Of a DNA stretch of 64,000 nucleotides, positions 21,040 to 31,700 are shown piece by piece. The notes beneath the pieces are model-generated. The model did not search any database. It had not been told where the DNA came from and saw only the letters and a program-made list of their open reading frames with translations. Source of the DNA: Silene conica (taxonomy: Eukaryota > Streptophyta > Magnoliopsida > Caryophyllales > Caryophyllaceae); assembly GCA_029255685.2 (NCBI GenBank), contig CM055313.2, forward strand, positions 74,192,641 to 74,256,640, given 5' to 3'. Each line of letters starts with the position of its first letter. Positions within the stretch are counted from its first letter, which is position 1. Position numbers and translations under genes: made by a program.

Positions 21040-21505
21040 CCATGGCGCGATAACTCTAACGAATTCTCCTTGTCGCGATGACCCGGAGGGGTTCACCCTG
21101 ACACGATAACTCCAATGGATTCTCCTTGTCTCGATGACCCGGATAGGTTCACCCTGATACGATAACTCAAACGGATTCTCCTTGTCGCGATGACCCGGAT
21201 GGGTTCACCCTGACGTAATATCCTCCTTGTCGCGATGACCCGGATGGGTTCACCCTAACATGATATCCTCCGTGTCGCGATGACCCGAATGGGTTCACCC
21301 TGACATAATATCCTCCTTGTTGCGATGACCCGGATGGGTTCACCCTGAGATAATATCCTCCTTGTCGCGATGACCCGGATGGGTTCACCCTGACATGATA
21401 CCCTCCTTGTCGCGATGACCCGGATGGGTTCACTCGCGATGACCCGGATGAGTTCACCCTAACATGATATTCTCCTTGTCGCGATGACCCGAATGGGTTC
21501 ACCCA
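21040..21505 (+). repeat. Tandem array, ~45-57-bp unit, in the gypsy 3' region
   Basis: About ten units built on CTTGTCGCGATGACCCGGATG GGTTCACCCTGA with variable spacers. Its minus strand encodes a repetitive Gly/Ser/Arg reading frame only because the unit length is often a multiple of three. Confidence 0.9.
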
Positions 21506-22043
21506 GATAACTCAATCGAAAATTGGAATAATTTGTCTGAGTAGTAAAATCTTCGGCGGTTGATGAATAAATTTCATTGTTTGGCTGGAGGTATAATCCC
21601 TGCATATACTACCAACAAATGTGCATACAATTATACAAGATTACAAGTAAAAGGGAAGAGGATATTATATGTACACGTGTATTATGTGCAAACTCCTTGA
21701 AACAATTACTATGTACTATGTACGTAGTTGAGGAAGCGAGGCAGCACACTACTCCAAAGATCAATAACCTATAAAAAAATAAAGGAAAGTCAATTTAAAT
21801 GATTAAATGGCTCAAGCTTAATTGAAACTGCATACAAACAAAGGCGTAGCAAGCACAATAAAAAAAATTTAGAGTGTGAATATGTGATAATCATCTATCA
21901 CCAAACATGTTTCTTTTCATAATAACTAATAAGTGCACAGAGCGCCAGCCAGCCACATATCTAATGACTCGAGTTTCTATGGGAATCATCACAGCCAACT
22001 ACAAGACCCATAACCACGGTCATGTTCATAATTTTCACCCTCA

Positions 22044-22301
22044 TTGATGCAAGCAGCCGCATCGTTTTTTTTATCCCGACGTCGCTTTCAACATCGCCGA
22101 CATCGTTCCAGCAAAGGCATTGAGATCAAAGGTCTTGTAAGAAAGACAATGGACTCCGTCAAACAGAACGCCGAAAATAATTTGGCACCTACTGATGAAG
22201 ATAAAAAAAAAAAAGGTAGAGAAAAAGAAATAGACGAGAAGTACTACCTTTCCGATGCTTTGGCGGCAATCAAGCGCAAGGAGGTTGGAGATGATGTGTG
22301 A
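22044..22301 (+). CDS. Unrecognised 85-residue ORF in the gypsy 3' region
   Basis: A basic, Lys/Arg/Glu-rich short frame (DSVKQNAENNLAPTDEDK, KYYLSDALAAIKRKEVGDDV) between the second tandem array and the PPT. I do not recognise it. The even codon use and lack of stops could mean a captured gene fragment, or chance. No start-context support. Confidence 0.25.
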   Translation: MMQAAASFFLSRRRFQHRRHRSSKGIEIKGLVRKTMDSVKQNAENNLAPTDEDKKKKGREKEIDEKYYLSDALAAIKRKEVGDDV

Positions 22302-22877
22302 AAGACGGGAAATTTATGGATACCTAGTTATTAGGTATACATAGGTTTTGGAGGCATGACAAGTTAACAATCCTACTTATAAAAGAGAATAAGTGAATAA
22401 TAGAAAATAAGGAAACCAATGACTGGATGTTTTCTATTTTTCTATTGCAAGATTACTTTCCATAAAACGAAGATGCAAGACCTACCTTCAAAGCCAAATT
22501 TTGATAAGCCTGTCACATAAGTCCACATTGTGATTATTATGGTTATGAAATCTAACATGTGGCCGTGTAAACAAAAAAAAACGAAGATATAAAGTCTTTC
22601 TCAAAGTCACAAATCGACACAAGGATTTTAACCACATTTGGATTATTGACTTTCAAGTCAAATACAAATTCACCCGCCAAATCAGATAATGATAGGGTGA
22701 CATTACAAGAAAAATGGACTACCTAGACGACAAGTTGTGGTGTCATCGACTCCCAAGTCAAGCCAAACAGAGCTGCCTGACGACAAGTTAGGGTGTTCAT
22801 TATCGTCTTTCAAGTCAAAACAAAATGAATCGAGACCCCGCCACGTCAAGACACCCAAAAGTACACGTGACAAGGTC

Positions 22878-22891
22878 TCGAGGGGGCAATT
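22878..22891 (+). other. Polypurine tract of the gypsy element
   Basis: CGAGGGGGCAATT directly before the 3' LTR. Confidence 0.75.
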
Positions 22892-23554
22892 TGTAGGCAC
22901 AGAAAATTTATTAATGTGCCGAATAAATAAAATAAATCAATTATTTTGAGTTAATACCAAATTTTAACTTAATTTAATTATTTTGTCCCGACTAAATGAA
23001 ATACGGGTCGATTCGGATTACAAAAGAAGCTATCCGGATCTCTAAACCCAAAAAGAAGCAAATTTGGGCCAAATTCACAAGCACACCCATAAATGGGCCT
23101 GTGACTACCAAAGTCCAACAAGGAGAATCAAAACACTATAAAAGGAGCTCTCCTCATTCATTCTAAGGGTTGGAAATTCATTATTGCAAAGAAGCCAGAG
23201 AAGACAAGGTGTAAATCCATCCAAGCTTTCTCTATCACGGTCATTGCAAGCAGTCAACAAGCACACCAAATCGTGCCGCCTGCGTTGAAGATTCAATCAC
23301 AAATTCAAACCTTCAAGGGAGATTCAAGTCATCGCGACCCTCTCAAGAAATCAAATTCACAGCACGCGTAGAATAATCAAAGTTGTCTACAATGCACCCC
23401 TCATGTGTACCCTGTACACGTAACCTATCACGGCATACTAGAATTAGAGGATACATTAGAGATTGTACACGTACTTTTGATATTTAAATTAATAAAATTT
23501 ATTTGTTTCATTGTTTTGTATTTCAGTTACTGCGATACGAAATCTGCTGTTACA
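22892..23554 (+). repeat. 3' LTR of the gypsy element
   Basis: 663 bp, about 99% identical to 12004-12666. Its TATA box is at 23137-23144. Confidence 0.97.
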
Positions 23555-23559
23555 CCATG

Positions 23560-23840
23560 GCAAAGCAAGGAGGCAGGATGATCGGAAAATCAACCTGATA
23601 CCATGACAGTGTTCACTCCCTTGATTAGGGCATTGATTATTATTGCATATACATATGAGCTAAAGTAAGATATGTTTAGTTATATTCCATATTGAATTAT
23701 AATAAGATATGCTTAGCTATATTCCATCCTGAATTACAATAAGAACACATAACTAGAATATATAAATGCTAAACTAGGAAGATACTAGGAAGTTATATAT
23801 CGTACGAGATATTGCCTAATAGTTTCTTTTTCCACCGATT
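23560..23840 (-). repeat. 5' end of the interrupted copia element: leader, PBS-like site and LTR
   Basis: Immediately after the CCATG duplication the sequence continues the copia leader. TGGTATCAGG (minus) at 23594-23603 resembles the initiator tRNA-Met PBS. A sequence starting TG at 23604 (ending CA in minus sense) is then the inner end of its LTR. The outer LTR end could not be fixed because no second LTR copy survives; 23840 is a guess. Confidence 0.5.
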
Positions 23841-24060
23841 CTCGTTAGGTAAAGGGTATACCATGAAAAGTTAACGAAAACGTATGTAAAAGTGTAAAAT
23901 TCGTATGTGAAAAAGTAATTATATAAAATAAGTACTTATTCCCATATAGGTAAAAGGTATAACATAAAAAGTTAATTGAAAATGTTTACGTAAAAGTGCA
24001 AATTACGTATGTGAAAAAGTAATTACGTAAAATAAGTAGTGATCATCAATACAATACTAA

Positions 24061-24350
24061 GGCTCTGTTCTATCTGGCGTAATTTGAACTCCTTTCAGTT
24101 TGCTTAATTGGATTCCTTTAAGTTTTATTTAGGTTCAATTAATTATGTTAAGTTAATATCTTCACAAAATTAACTTTTAATTCAACTAAATTCCCTTCAC
24201 CTCAATTCCACTCAGTTTAGTTCCATTAAACTTTATTCCAATTAAATCAATTCAGTTCGTTTAAATTTAAATCAATTAAACTCTACTCTAATTAAATAAA
24301 TTTAGCTCATTTCAGCCGGAAAAAAATGGCCTGAATAGACCATGTTCGGA
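24061..24350. mobile_element. Degenerate Tourist-like MITE (candidate)
   Basis: Starts after TAA with GGCTCTGTTCTATCTGGC; a roughly inverted end (GCCTGAATAGACCATG) lies near 24330-24344. The interior is AATTCA/TTCAGTT low complexity. Right end and duplication are not clean. Confidence 0.35.
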
Positions 24351-24561
24351 GTTAATAAATTAGGTCTAAGACCCAGAAACAAAAATTGGACCCAAGTTTA
24401 GTTCTAAGTTGGCATGCTTAATGGAGTAAAGTATTTGTAATTCAGTTAATTGGTCCAGGTTGCCAACCTGAGGCTGGTCCATAGTAATTTTCTTAATAGT
24501 CTTTGTAAAAGAATAGAGCAACACGCCTGAAAAACACACTTATCGTTCTTGATAGCAATCC

Positions 24562-24610
24562 TAGATCCTTCGTTTTTTTTTTTTTTTTTTTTTTGAGGGT
24601 AGATCCTTCG
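24562..24610 (-). mobile_element. Tail-only retroposon insertion with 11-bp target duplication
   Basis: TAGATCCTTCG is repeated at 24562-24572 and 24600-24610. The only sequence between is a run of about 22 T plus GAGGG. Read on the minus strand this is CCCTC followed by poly(A), the signature of an extremely 5'-truncated LINE-mediated insertion. Confidence 0.6.
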
Positions 24611-24689
24611 TTTTTAGTTTAATAACATTAGGTGGTCACTCCTTAAATTCTTGGTTTTAAGGTAGAAACGATAAAAAAAAGTTAAATGA

Positions 24690-25209
24690 ATATGAACTAG
24701 AGCTAATCATGGGCCGGGTTTGATAAGGCTTGGATCGGGCTGATATGTTAAAAACAACGCATGCATTGGGGTCGGGCTGGGTCGGGCCAAGTCAATGGCC
24801 CTTTTTCTCTAGCCCAAATCCAGCCCTAGCGGGCTCAAATGAGCCCTCAGACTAGATCGGGTTTATTTGGCCCTTACGAGTTCGTGACGCATTCAAATGT
24901 AAAGAGGCAAAAAACGCACATTCAAAATTCCAATACAACTAAAAAAGGCTAGAAACAAGATTTTAGCAAATTATAACAACAATTCCAATTAAAATGAACC
25001 CAGACTTATATAAAAACAAGAATATATAACTTGATCGTAGTATATCTATAATCAACGGCTTTTAACTCTTTGCTTACTTATATACAAATACAAATTACTA
25101 AATTTGGGGCTGGGCTTTAGGCCCGAAAGTTTAACCCAAGCCCAGAAAAAGAGGATCGGACCGATCGAACTTTTGGAGTCTGGACCATTTGATCAGCTCT
25201 AACATGAAC
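24690..25209. mobile_element. hAT MITE with 8-bp target duplication
   Basis: 504 bp (24698-25201) with ends TAGAGCTAATCATGGGCC and inverted GATCAGCTCTA. Flanks ATATGAAC (24690-24697) and ACATGAAC (25202-25209) match at seven of eight bases. There is no transposase; the interior is rich in GGGCTGGGTCGGG. Confidence 0.82.
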
Positions 25210-25556
25210 TCTACACAAACCATATGAAAGATGTATTAGCCTAGCGGTACATATTGAATAGACCAAGATAGAGCGGATAATCGGTCACATGTTGAAACTC
25301 CCGTGGCTCGATTGAACCCAAAAAAAAGAAACCAAACCATCAAAAACAGCGCATAAGTTAAGTACATATTAACTTATCCAAGGTTGTGACATTAAGAAAA
25401 CCAGAAAGCAGTAGTAGTCAATTAAGAGAAAACAATACTACGTGCATAGGTTAGGTAAGGTAATACACGAAGTAATTCAACAAACATTAGACCGCCCTAT
25501 GCTTAACAAACATAAACAAAAGCAAAAACATTAGCAACTGATACAACTAGTGATGT
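25210..25556. other. 3' flank of the LEA gene
   Basis: No coding or element signal seen; it holds the untranslated 3' region of the LEA transcript. No canonical AATAAA was evident close to the stop. Confidence 0.5.
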
Positions 25557-27686
25557 CTAGCGACGATACCGTCCTTCGTCATCCATCCTTCCCACATCAT
25601 TTGGGCTATAACTCTGTCCTGTTATCTGATCCGCATCCTTCAGAAGTTCCGCCACCCCACCAACCCCAATTCCTCGGCCTCCTGCCTTATTAGCGCTCCT
25701 AAGAATATCAGCTGCGGCACCAGGTGGACTCTCCTCCACCGTCACCTTCACTTCTCTACCCTCTCCCACCTGGGCTACCTCATGTGGCATTGTCAGCTTG
25801 CTCTTCACTGCCTCTGCCATGTTTCCAATGGCCCCGAATATTGTGCTGCTCTTCCCTGCTTCTCCCCTGTTCATATAATACCAACAACAATTCAAATTCT
25901 TCACCTTTCAGATAAATGATACATGGTAGGTTAATTCAAATTATGCAAGAATTAAGACCTCATTGCAGCGGCATCGCGTTCAGCTTCAACTCTCTCCGCA
26001 TCATCATCGACTACAGTATTGAACCCTTTGTTCCTCAAGTTCTCAAGCCTCCTTTCTTCCGCCATGTTCCTCCTTACTTCGTCCTCGCTTCCTCTATATA
26101 AACCCTGCTCATATATTATACATTCACATTCCAAATATTAGCACAAATAAACCATAGAATTACAAAATACGCTAACCAATTATACAAAAACATACCAAGT
26201 AACAATTATGAACATCTAACTACACTAAGAGTTGGATTTTAAAATCAATTACTCTCTTTTGAAATTTTGTTCTAAAATTACTTCCTTGATTACATTTTCT
26301 CCTAAAATTAGTAATTTAATTTAATTGCATTTTTTTTGCAAAAATTAGTCCTTAAATTGCATTTTTTTGCAAAAATTGTTTTAGAAAACCGATTTTAAGT
26401 TCACTTATTTTTGAAATTTTGTTCTAAAATTAGTCCCATAATTGCATTTTTTTTGCAAAAATTAGTCTCATAATTGCTTAAAAAACCAATTTGAGTTAAT
26501 TTATTTCTATTTGAAACCCCTTAATTTTGTATAAGTATTTATATGTTCCAATTTATAGATTTGTCATTCTCTATAAACGGAATATGTTCAAAAATAGATG
26601 GAGTTTGAAGCAATTTAGTGAAAAATACAAATTAAAGGAACAATTTTAGAAAAAAAATTCAGAAGGGTAATTTTAAAAATTTTGATTTTAAAAGGTAATT
26701 TGAAATTAAATTAATTTAAAAAGTTCCATTTTATTTTCATTTGAAAAAAACAAGGATACAATTCAAACATTATGGAAAATAGTAGAAAAATTACAAGTAA
26801 GTAATTAAAGAGAGGAGAGCCGAATTCTGACCTTGGCTTCCTCTTTAGTCTGGAAACCCTTATCCTTGGGCATCTCAGCCGTCTCGCTAACCTTCTCCTT
26901 AGCCTCATCTTTCTTCACCGTAAAGTAACCCATGGCCCTCTTAGCCGCATCAGCAGCGGAGTCCTTCAACTCGGACAACTTCCCAACGGTGGCATCCTTC
27001 CCTTCGACGGTCTTATCCACAGTATAATCCTTAGCATCCTTGGCTTTTTCGGCCGTATAATCCTTATACTCAACCGTCTTATCCTTAGCCTCCCTAGTCT
27101 TATCCCCTACATACCCAGCCGCATCCCTAGTCTTATCCCCTACATACCCGGCCGCATCCTTAGCCGTACCAACAGTCTTATCCTTAGCCTCTCTAGTCTT
27201 ATCCCCAACATACCCGGCCGCATCCTTAGCGGTCTCAACCGTCTTATCCTTAGCCTCCTTCAAACTCTCAGCAGTATTGTCCCTCCCCGCCCGGGCCCAC
27301 TCCGCGTTCTGACGTGCCCTCACCGCAGCCGCATCATGGCTCTCCTGGGTACTACGTGCGACGGAATCAGCCGTTTCCTTAGTCTTCTCAGCCGCATCAT
27401 GGGTTTTGCCGGTAACCGCCTCCTTGGCATGCTCGTAGGTGCTCCCTATTGCACCCACCACCGAGGATATAATCCCCGGCCTGTTCTTCTCCTCTGCGGT
27501 ACTACCAGTAGTATATGTACCCGTGCCAGTGCCAGTGCTATATCCGGTGCCGGTGCTATATGCAGTGTCGTGATCACGACGAAGTTGCTCTTGAGAGTTT
27601 CTTTCTTCTCTAGCGGACTTGATTTCATCAGCAGCGTACCTTGCTGCACCTTCGGCTTTCTCTTCCTTTCTGTTTCTGCTTGCCAT
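25557..27686 (-). CDS. Late embryogenesis abundant protein, LEA_4 group (ECP63/SBP65-like), three exons
   Basis: A desiccation-protective hydrophilic protein of the seed/embryo type. Exons: 27686-26832, 26104-25959 and 25866-25557, joining with phases 0 and 2 to give 436 residues; donors are AAG|GTCAGA and GAG-type AG|GTCTTA. Exon 1 starts MASRNRKEEKAEGAARYAAD and has a Thr/Gly/Tyr-rich linker. It then carries Ala/Lys/Asp/Glu/Thr-rich 11-mer repeats (DAAGYVGDKTREAKDKTVE) predicted to fold as amphipathic helix on drying. Exons 2-3 carry a non-repetitive tail (FNTVVDDDAERVEAERDAA; GAIGNMAEAVKSKLTMP; ESPPGAAADILRSANKAGG). This tail resembles ECP63/SBP65-like seed LEA proteins as I remember them. 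Start chosen at the Met that opens the LEA-like sequence; the frame is open further upstream but lacks such features. Splice sites are predicted. Confidence 0.88.
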
Positions 27687-27789
27687 TTTTGGTTCTAAAT
27701 TAAAAAGATTTGTGTGTTTGTTTTTGTTTTGGTATTTGTGGCAGTTGGTCAAATTGTGGGTGTGTTGTGTGATGGTGAAGATGGGATGG

Positions 27790-28012
27790 ATATATGGGGG
27801 TTTGGGAGAGGAGAAGTTTGCGAAGAGAGTGTACACGTTGCATGGGAAGTGATACGTGGAACGAATAGAGTAAGGAGGTGATGACACGACGGAAATGCCA
27901 TGCAAAAATGGTGTAGTGGTGCATCATGCACGAGACCAAAGATTTGCGTTTCGAGATTTGTTTCAGATGTGTGATCATTTTCTTTAGGAGTCTCCACGTC
28001 CATTGACACGTG
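27790..28012 (-). promoter_or_regulatory. LEA promoter: TATA, ABRE/G-box and RY motifs
   Basis: Upstream of the LEA start are a TATA-like ATATAT at 27790-27795, ACGT-core ABRE candidates at 27834-27837 and 27853-27859, CCACGTC at 27994-28000 and a CACGTG G-box at 28007-28012. RY elements CATGCA are at 27899-27904 and 27925-27930. ABRE plus RY is the usual combination for ABI3/ABI5-controlled seed genes. Sites are seen; regulation is inferred. Confidence 0.6.
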
Positions 28013-28226
28013 TTGAAATTAGCGCACTACTTATAGTTACTACCACCGTAACTTCAACCAAAAACTAATCAAATCAAATCTAGATAGATTTTGGGCCATT
28101 CCTGGGTAGTTAAGTAATATACTGTAGCGACTGATTTTGAAGTAAATAAGAAGATGATTGAGATTTAAATTAGGTTTAAACTCGTGAAATTATAAGATTA
28201 CTTTTAAAATTTTAAATGAATCTATA

Positions 28227-29700
28227 TATAATTAAAGGACGTATTTTTTGAGCCACAACCTAATTTTCAACTTTTACAAAACACTATATATATAAATAAT
28301 AGTTTATTTATATTTTTTTCTATTAGAATTTGAAAATAAGAAAATAATGAATTATTTATAATTATTCCATAAGAATTAGAAAATTAGAAAATAGATGATG
28401 ACGAAACAATAATTTGTTTATAATTTTCCAATTAGAATTAAATTAAGAAAATAATAAATTATTGGATTAATTGATAGAAATACTATGAACTATGATGAGT
28501 GCACTACTCAATACTCTAAACTTTATTTTAACTACCAATAATCAACTAATGCCCTCATTCGCTTTGAATAGAATTTGTTGTTTTGTTAACTTATTGTAGC
28601 ATGTTTTAATAGTGTCATTCGATGAATAGATTAACAGAGAAGTAAAAAGAGAAAGACGGGTTAAAGAAAGGTTAGAAATTTCTTCACTTGTTTAGCAGGT
28701 AACATGTCATATATTATAATTAAAGCGAATGAGAGTATTAGTTGGTTATATTGTTAGTTAAAATAGAGTTTGAAGTATTTTGAGCAGGACAGTACTCATA
28801 ATTCAGAGTATTCTTATCAATTAATCCTAAATTATTTACATTTTTTCTACTAAAATTAGAAAATTAAAAAGCAGCTAATTATTTTCATTTTTCCTATTAG
28901 ATTTAGAACATTATTAATCTTTAAGATTTGTATACTTACTATTTAAGGTTATTTACTTGATTCAACATTTTTATTATAAATGAAAATGGGAAATGAATTA
29001 GAAAATATTTGATTATTTACAATTTTCCTATTTGACTTAGAATATTATTCTTTAATATTTATATACATATTTGAGTTTATTAACTTTATTCAACGTTTCT
29101 ATTAAAAATGTAAATGGGAAAGCGGGAGAAAGAACTAACTCAGTTTCTCTTCGGAACCATTAAAATGGGTAAAAATAGTCCCACATGGGGATATGAGACA
29201 AATCTGTTACTTTTTCTTATATATTACGTTCTTATCTTTTCCATAATACTTGACCCTTCAAATTTAAAATAAATACATACGTATCCAGAATGTGTGGAAC
29301 TAAAATGAAAGTAGTTAAGTATATAACTATATACATACTCTTATCTAAAAGGAACGTTTGCAATCATCAATCTCACATTTGACCAAATTAAGAGCGACAC
29401 TACTATTTTTTTGGTACAAAAGTAGCATTACTATTCAAGTGAATATTTTACATTTTTTTACGTAATAATGCGAAAGAAATGATATGATTTTTTTAATTAA
29501 GTAAAAAGGAAATACGATAATAAATGTCAAATATAATATATTTTAGAGAAATCTATAAAATGTCAAATTTCGATTTAAGGACTATAAATATAAATATTAA
29601 AGACCACAATGATGTAGATAGGTTAAGTGGAATAATTGTGTGGATACCATGTATTCTATATAAGTATTGAAATATATTTGATAAACAACAAAATATTTGT
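28227..29700 (+). mobile_element. Helitron-like repeat, copy 1 (5' end TCTATATATAATTAAAGG)
   Basis: Begins with a TC plus AT-rich terminus preceded by A, as Helitrons do. It shares extended similarity with 63083-64000: both have the AATTAAAGGA start, TCCTATTAGAATTAGAAAAT runs, an AAAGACCACAATGATG segment and GGAATAATTGTGTGGAT. No 3' hairpin/CTRR end was found before 29780, so the right boundary is approximate. Confidence 0.5.
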
Positions 29701-29788
29701 TCTGACATATTTTCACTTTATTCCTTACCGATGGGACATTGTGTTATAGAGTCACATTTTTTTTTACGGGGGTCGAGCTAGATAGATT

Positions 29789-30840
29789 GTAACACTCGGG
29801 TTTAAAGACCCATTTATATGACGTAGACTGTTGACCGGCCATCCGACTTGATAATGACTTGAGAGGGAAGTCTGACTGGTCGTTAGTGTAGGCTCGGTCG
29901 AGTGAGACCAACTCGACCGAACTGGTAACTCGGTCGAGTTAGTCCAACTCGGTCGAGTAAGACCTACTTGGTCGATTAAGACCTACTTGGCCGAGTAAGT
30001 CCAACTCAGCCGAGTGTGTTCGTTCCAGCGGACTTGTTTCTGCGTCAGGATTTAATAGAAACCTAATTCGTATATCAGTTTTGTCATACCTCTTAACCCT
30101 AAAAAAAAGTCCTCATTCCCTTCTCTCTCTCATCCCAAACTTGCATAGAGACTAGTCGACCTTTTCATACGAGGCTATCGGATCGAAAACCTAACTTTTG
30201 TCACCCGAGTAGCAGTTCCGGTAAGTTACCTTCTTCCTTAATCCGGCCTTTCCGTTATCTCTACAATAATTTTTATAGGTAGAATCTATATATGGAACTG
30301 TCGATGTCGTTCTAGAGTCGCGTGAGGAGTCCTGCATGCGCCAGGTAGGTGATCCTACTCAGTTAAGTATTTGCTTTATATTGTTTTCCATACCTATGTG
30401 GTTATATCACTGTAAGATTCTTGTATACGACTGGTATCTGTATTGGTGATGATGTAGTGATTGTGACGTGATTGCGATTGTGGAACATATGTGTGAGACC
30501 GTTGCAGGAAACGGCTCTCAATCCTATGATCGCACTTTGTGGGACCCACCACAGAGAGTATGTGCACATTAAGAATCTGGGTACCCCTTGCCGCGAGAAA
30601 GTGGGGGATGATACGTTGAGATGATTCAGTGGTGTTGGTGTGACGGTACAGTTGTGTGTCGTTATTCATGTGATTCGTGATTTAGGTTATTGGTATTGAG
30701 AACTGAGCATTTGGATTTGTATTCATATGTCTTCGCGTAAGTCTATTATTGTGCTTGTACTGACGTGTGTCTTGTGTGTTCGTTTTTCTATCTGTATCTG
30801 TGGTGATCCATTGTTGCATGTAAATGGTGAACAATGTGAT
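29789..30840 (+). repeat. Chromovirus-like LTR fragment
   Basis: Starts TGTAACACTCGGG, the usual terminus of plant chromovirus (Tekay/Del-type) LTRs. It contains a probable transcribed leader (CCCTTCTCTCTCTC near 30118) and no coding sequence. No TTACA end or PBS was found, so it is truncated or diverged on the right. Confidence 0.45.
29905..30020. repeat. Short palindromic repeat cluster (ACTCGGTCGAGT-type)
   Basis: Seven or so degenerate 17-20-bp units containing ACTCGGTCGAGT or ACTTGGYCGA, each partly self-complementary, within the LTR-like sequence. Confidence 0.7.
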
Positions 30841-30998
30841 AGTTTCATATCTGTAATTGAGCTTTTATAATAGAATATCTGTAATTAGGCTTTCATCATA
30901 TTATACCTACAACTAGATTATATTGAAATTTCTATTTTTCACCGATTAATACAAAACATTAATTATAATAAATTTTACAATTAAATTTTAAATTATAA

Positions 30999-31700
30999 AT
31001 ATATAAATACAAGAACATTTCAAACATATTCATGCGTCCACGTCATTATATGTTTTTTTATAAAAAAAGTAAAGGTGGACCCCATCAAATAATCTAGAAT
31101 TAATTTCGCAAAAATCACCGTATTTTGTACGTTAATGTTTATGTTTTGTGTGTATCTTGCAAAAAAAAATTAAATAATAAATTAGCATTTTAACAAGAAT
31201 TTTATATACTAATTATTAGATAGTAAAATGTAATTTTTTTTTTCAGTTTTAATTATACCAATTTTTTCATTATTAACAATATTTATTATTAAGATGATTA
31301 TGATATATGGAGTAAAAATAATGAATTTAAAACTCTCTAATATATTAAATTAAGCAAAACACGCACTATCATCTCATTATTTAATTCTTACTTTAATTAT
31401 GCAAACAAGTAAATATACAGTAAATTCCTTACAATCAAACATAAATACCAAACTTCAATTAAACAAAAAAATATAGATTATTTATAAATTTATAAAAACG
31501 ATTAAATTATTTACCATTACATATATAAAAAAATTATTCAATTCACAAAATTAAAATAGACAAAACTGTTAATTATATATCTAATTAATGGCGATGGGTA
31601 AAAATACGTTTTTTTAAAGAAAAATAGGCGTTAAAAAGGGTAAAAAAATGAATGGAAAAATATCTAAAGTATCAAATAATGATGGCCTAAGTATTAAATC
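30999..31700 (+). mobile_element. Helitron fragment related to 40785-41627
   Basis: ATAAATACAAGAACATTTCAA near 31002 and GTACGTTAATGTTTATG near 31130 match the 5' part of the Helitron at 40785. The TC terminus is lost and no 3' end was recognised. Confidence 0.4.

Larger units (their letters stand above)
11999..23559 (+). mobile_element. Ty3/gypsy element, Tat clade (Retand/Ogre-like), nearly complete
   Basis: 11,551 bp (12004-23554) with 663-bp LTRs (TGTAGGC...GTTACA) and a perfect CCATG duplication at 11999-12003 and 23555-23559. Order: LTR, PBS region, gag, protease, RT, RNase H, a second archaeal-type RNase H, integrase, a 2.66-kb noncoding 3' region with two tandem arrays, PPT, LTR. Tat-clade membership follows from the dual RNase H and the repeat-bearing 3' region. 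I count about six differences between the LTRs (roughly 0.9%), so it is young. Five lesions nevertheless break the polyprotein. It inserted exactly at the start codon of a minus-strand copia gag. Confidence 0.95.

Noticed and set aside
21167-21502. Repetitive Gly/Ser/Arg protein on the minus strand
   Set aside because: It is an antisense reading of the gypsy 3' tandem array; repeats with lengths near multiples of three create such frames.
21040-21505. CRISPR-like array
   Set aside because: Tandem units without unique equal-length spacers, inside a plant retrotransposon; the same applies to 61299-61447 and 36100-36420.
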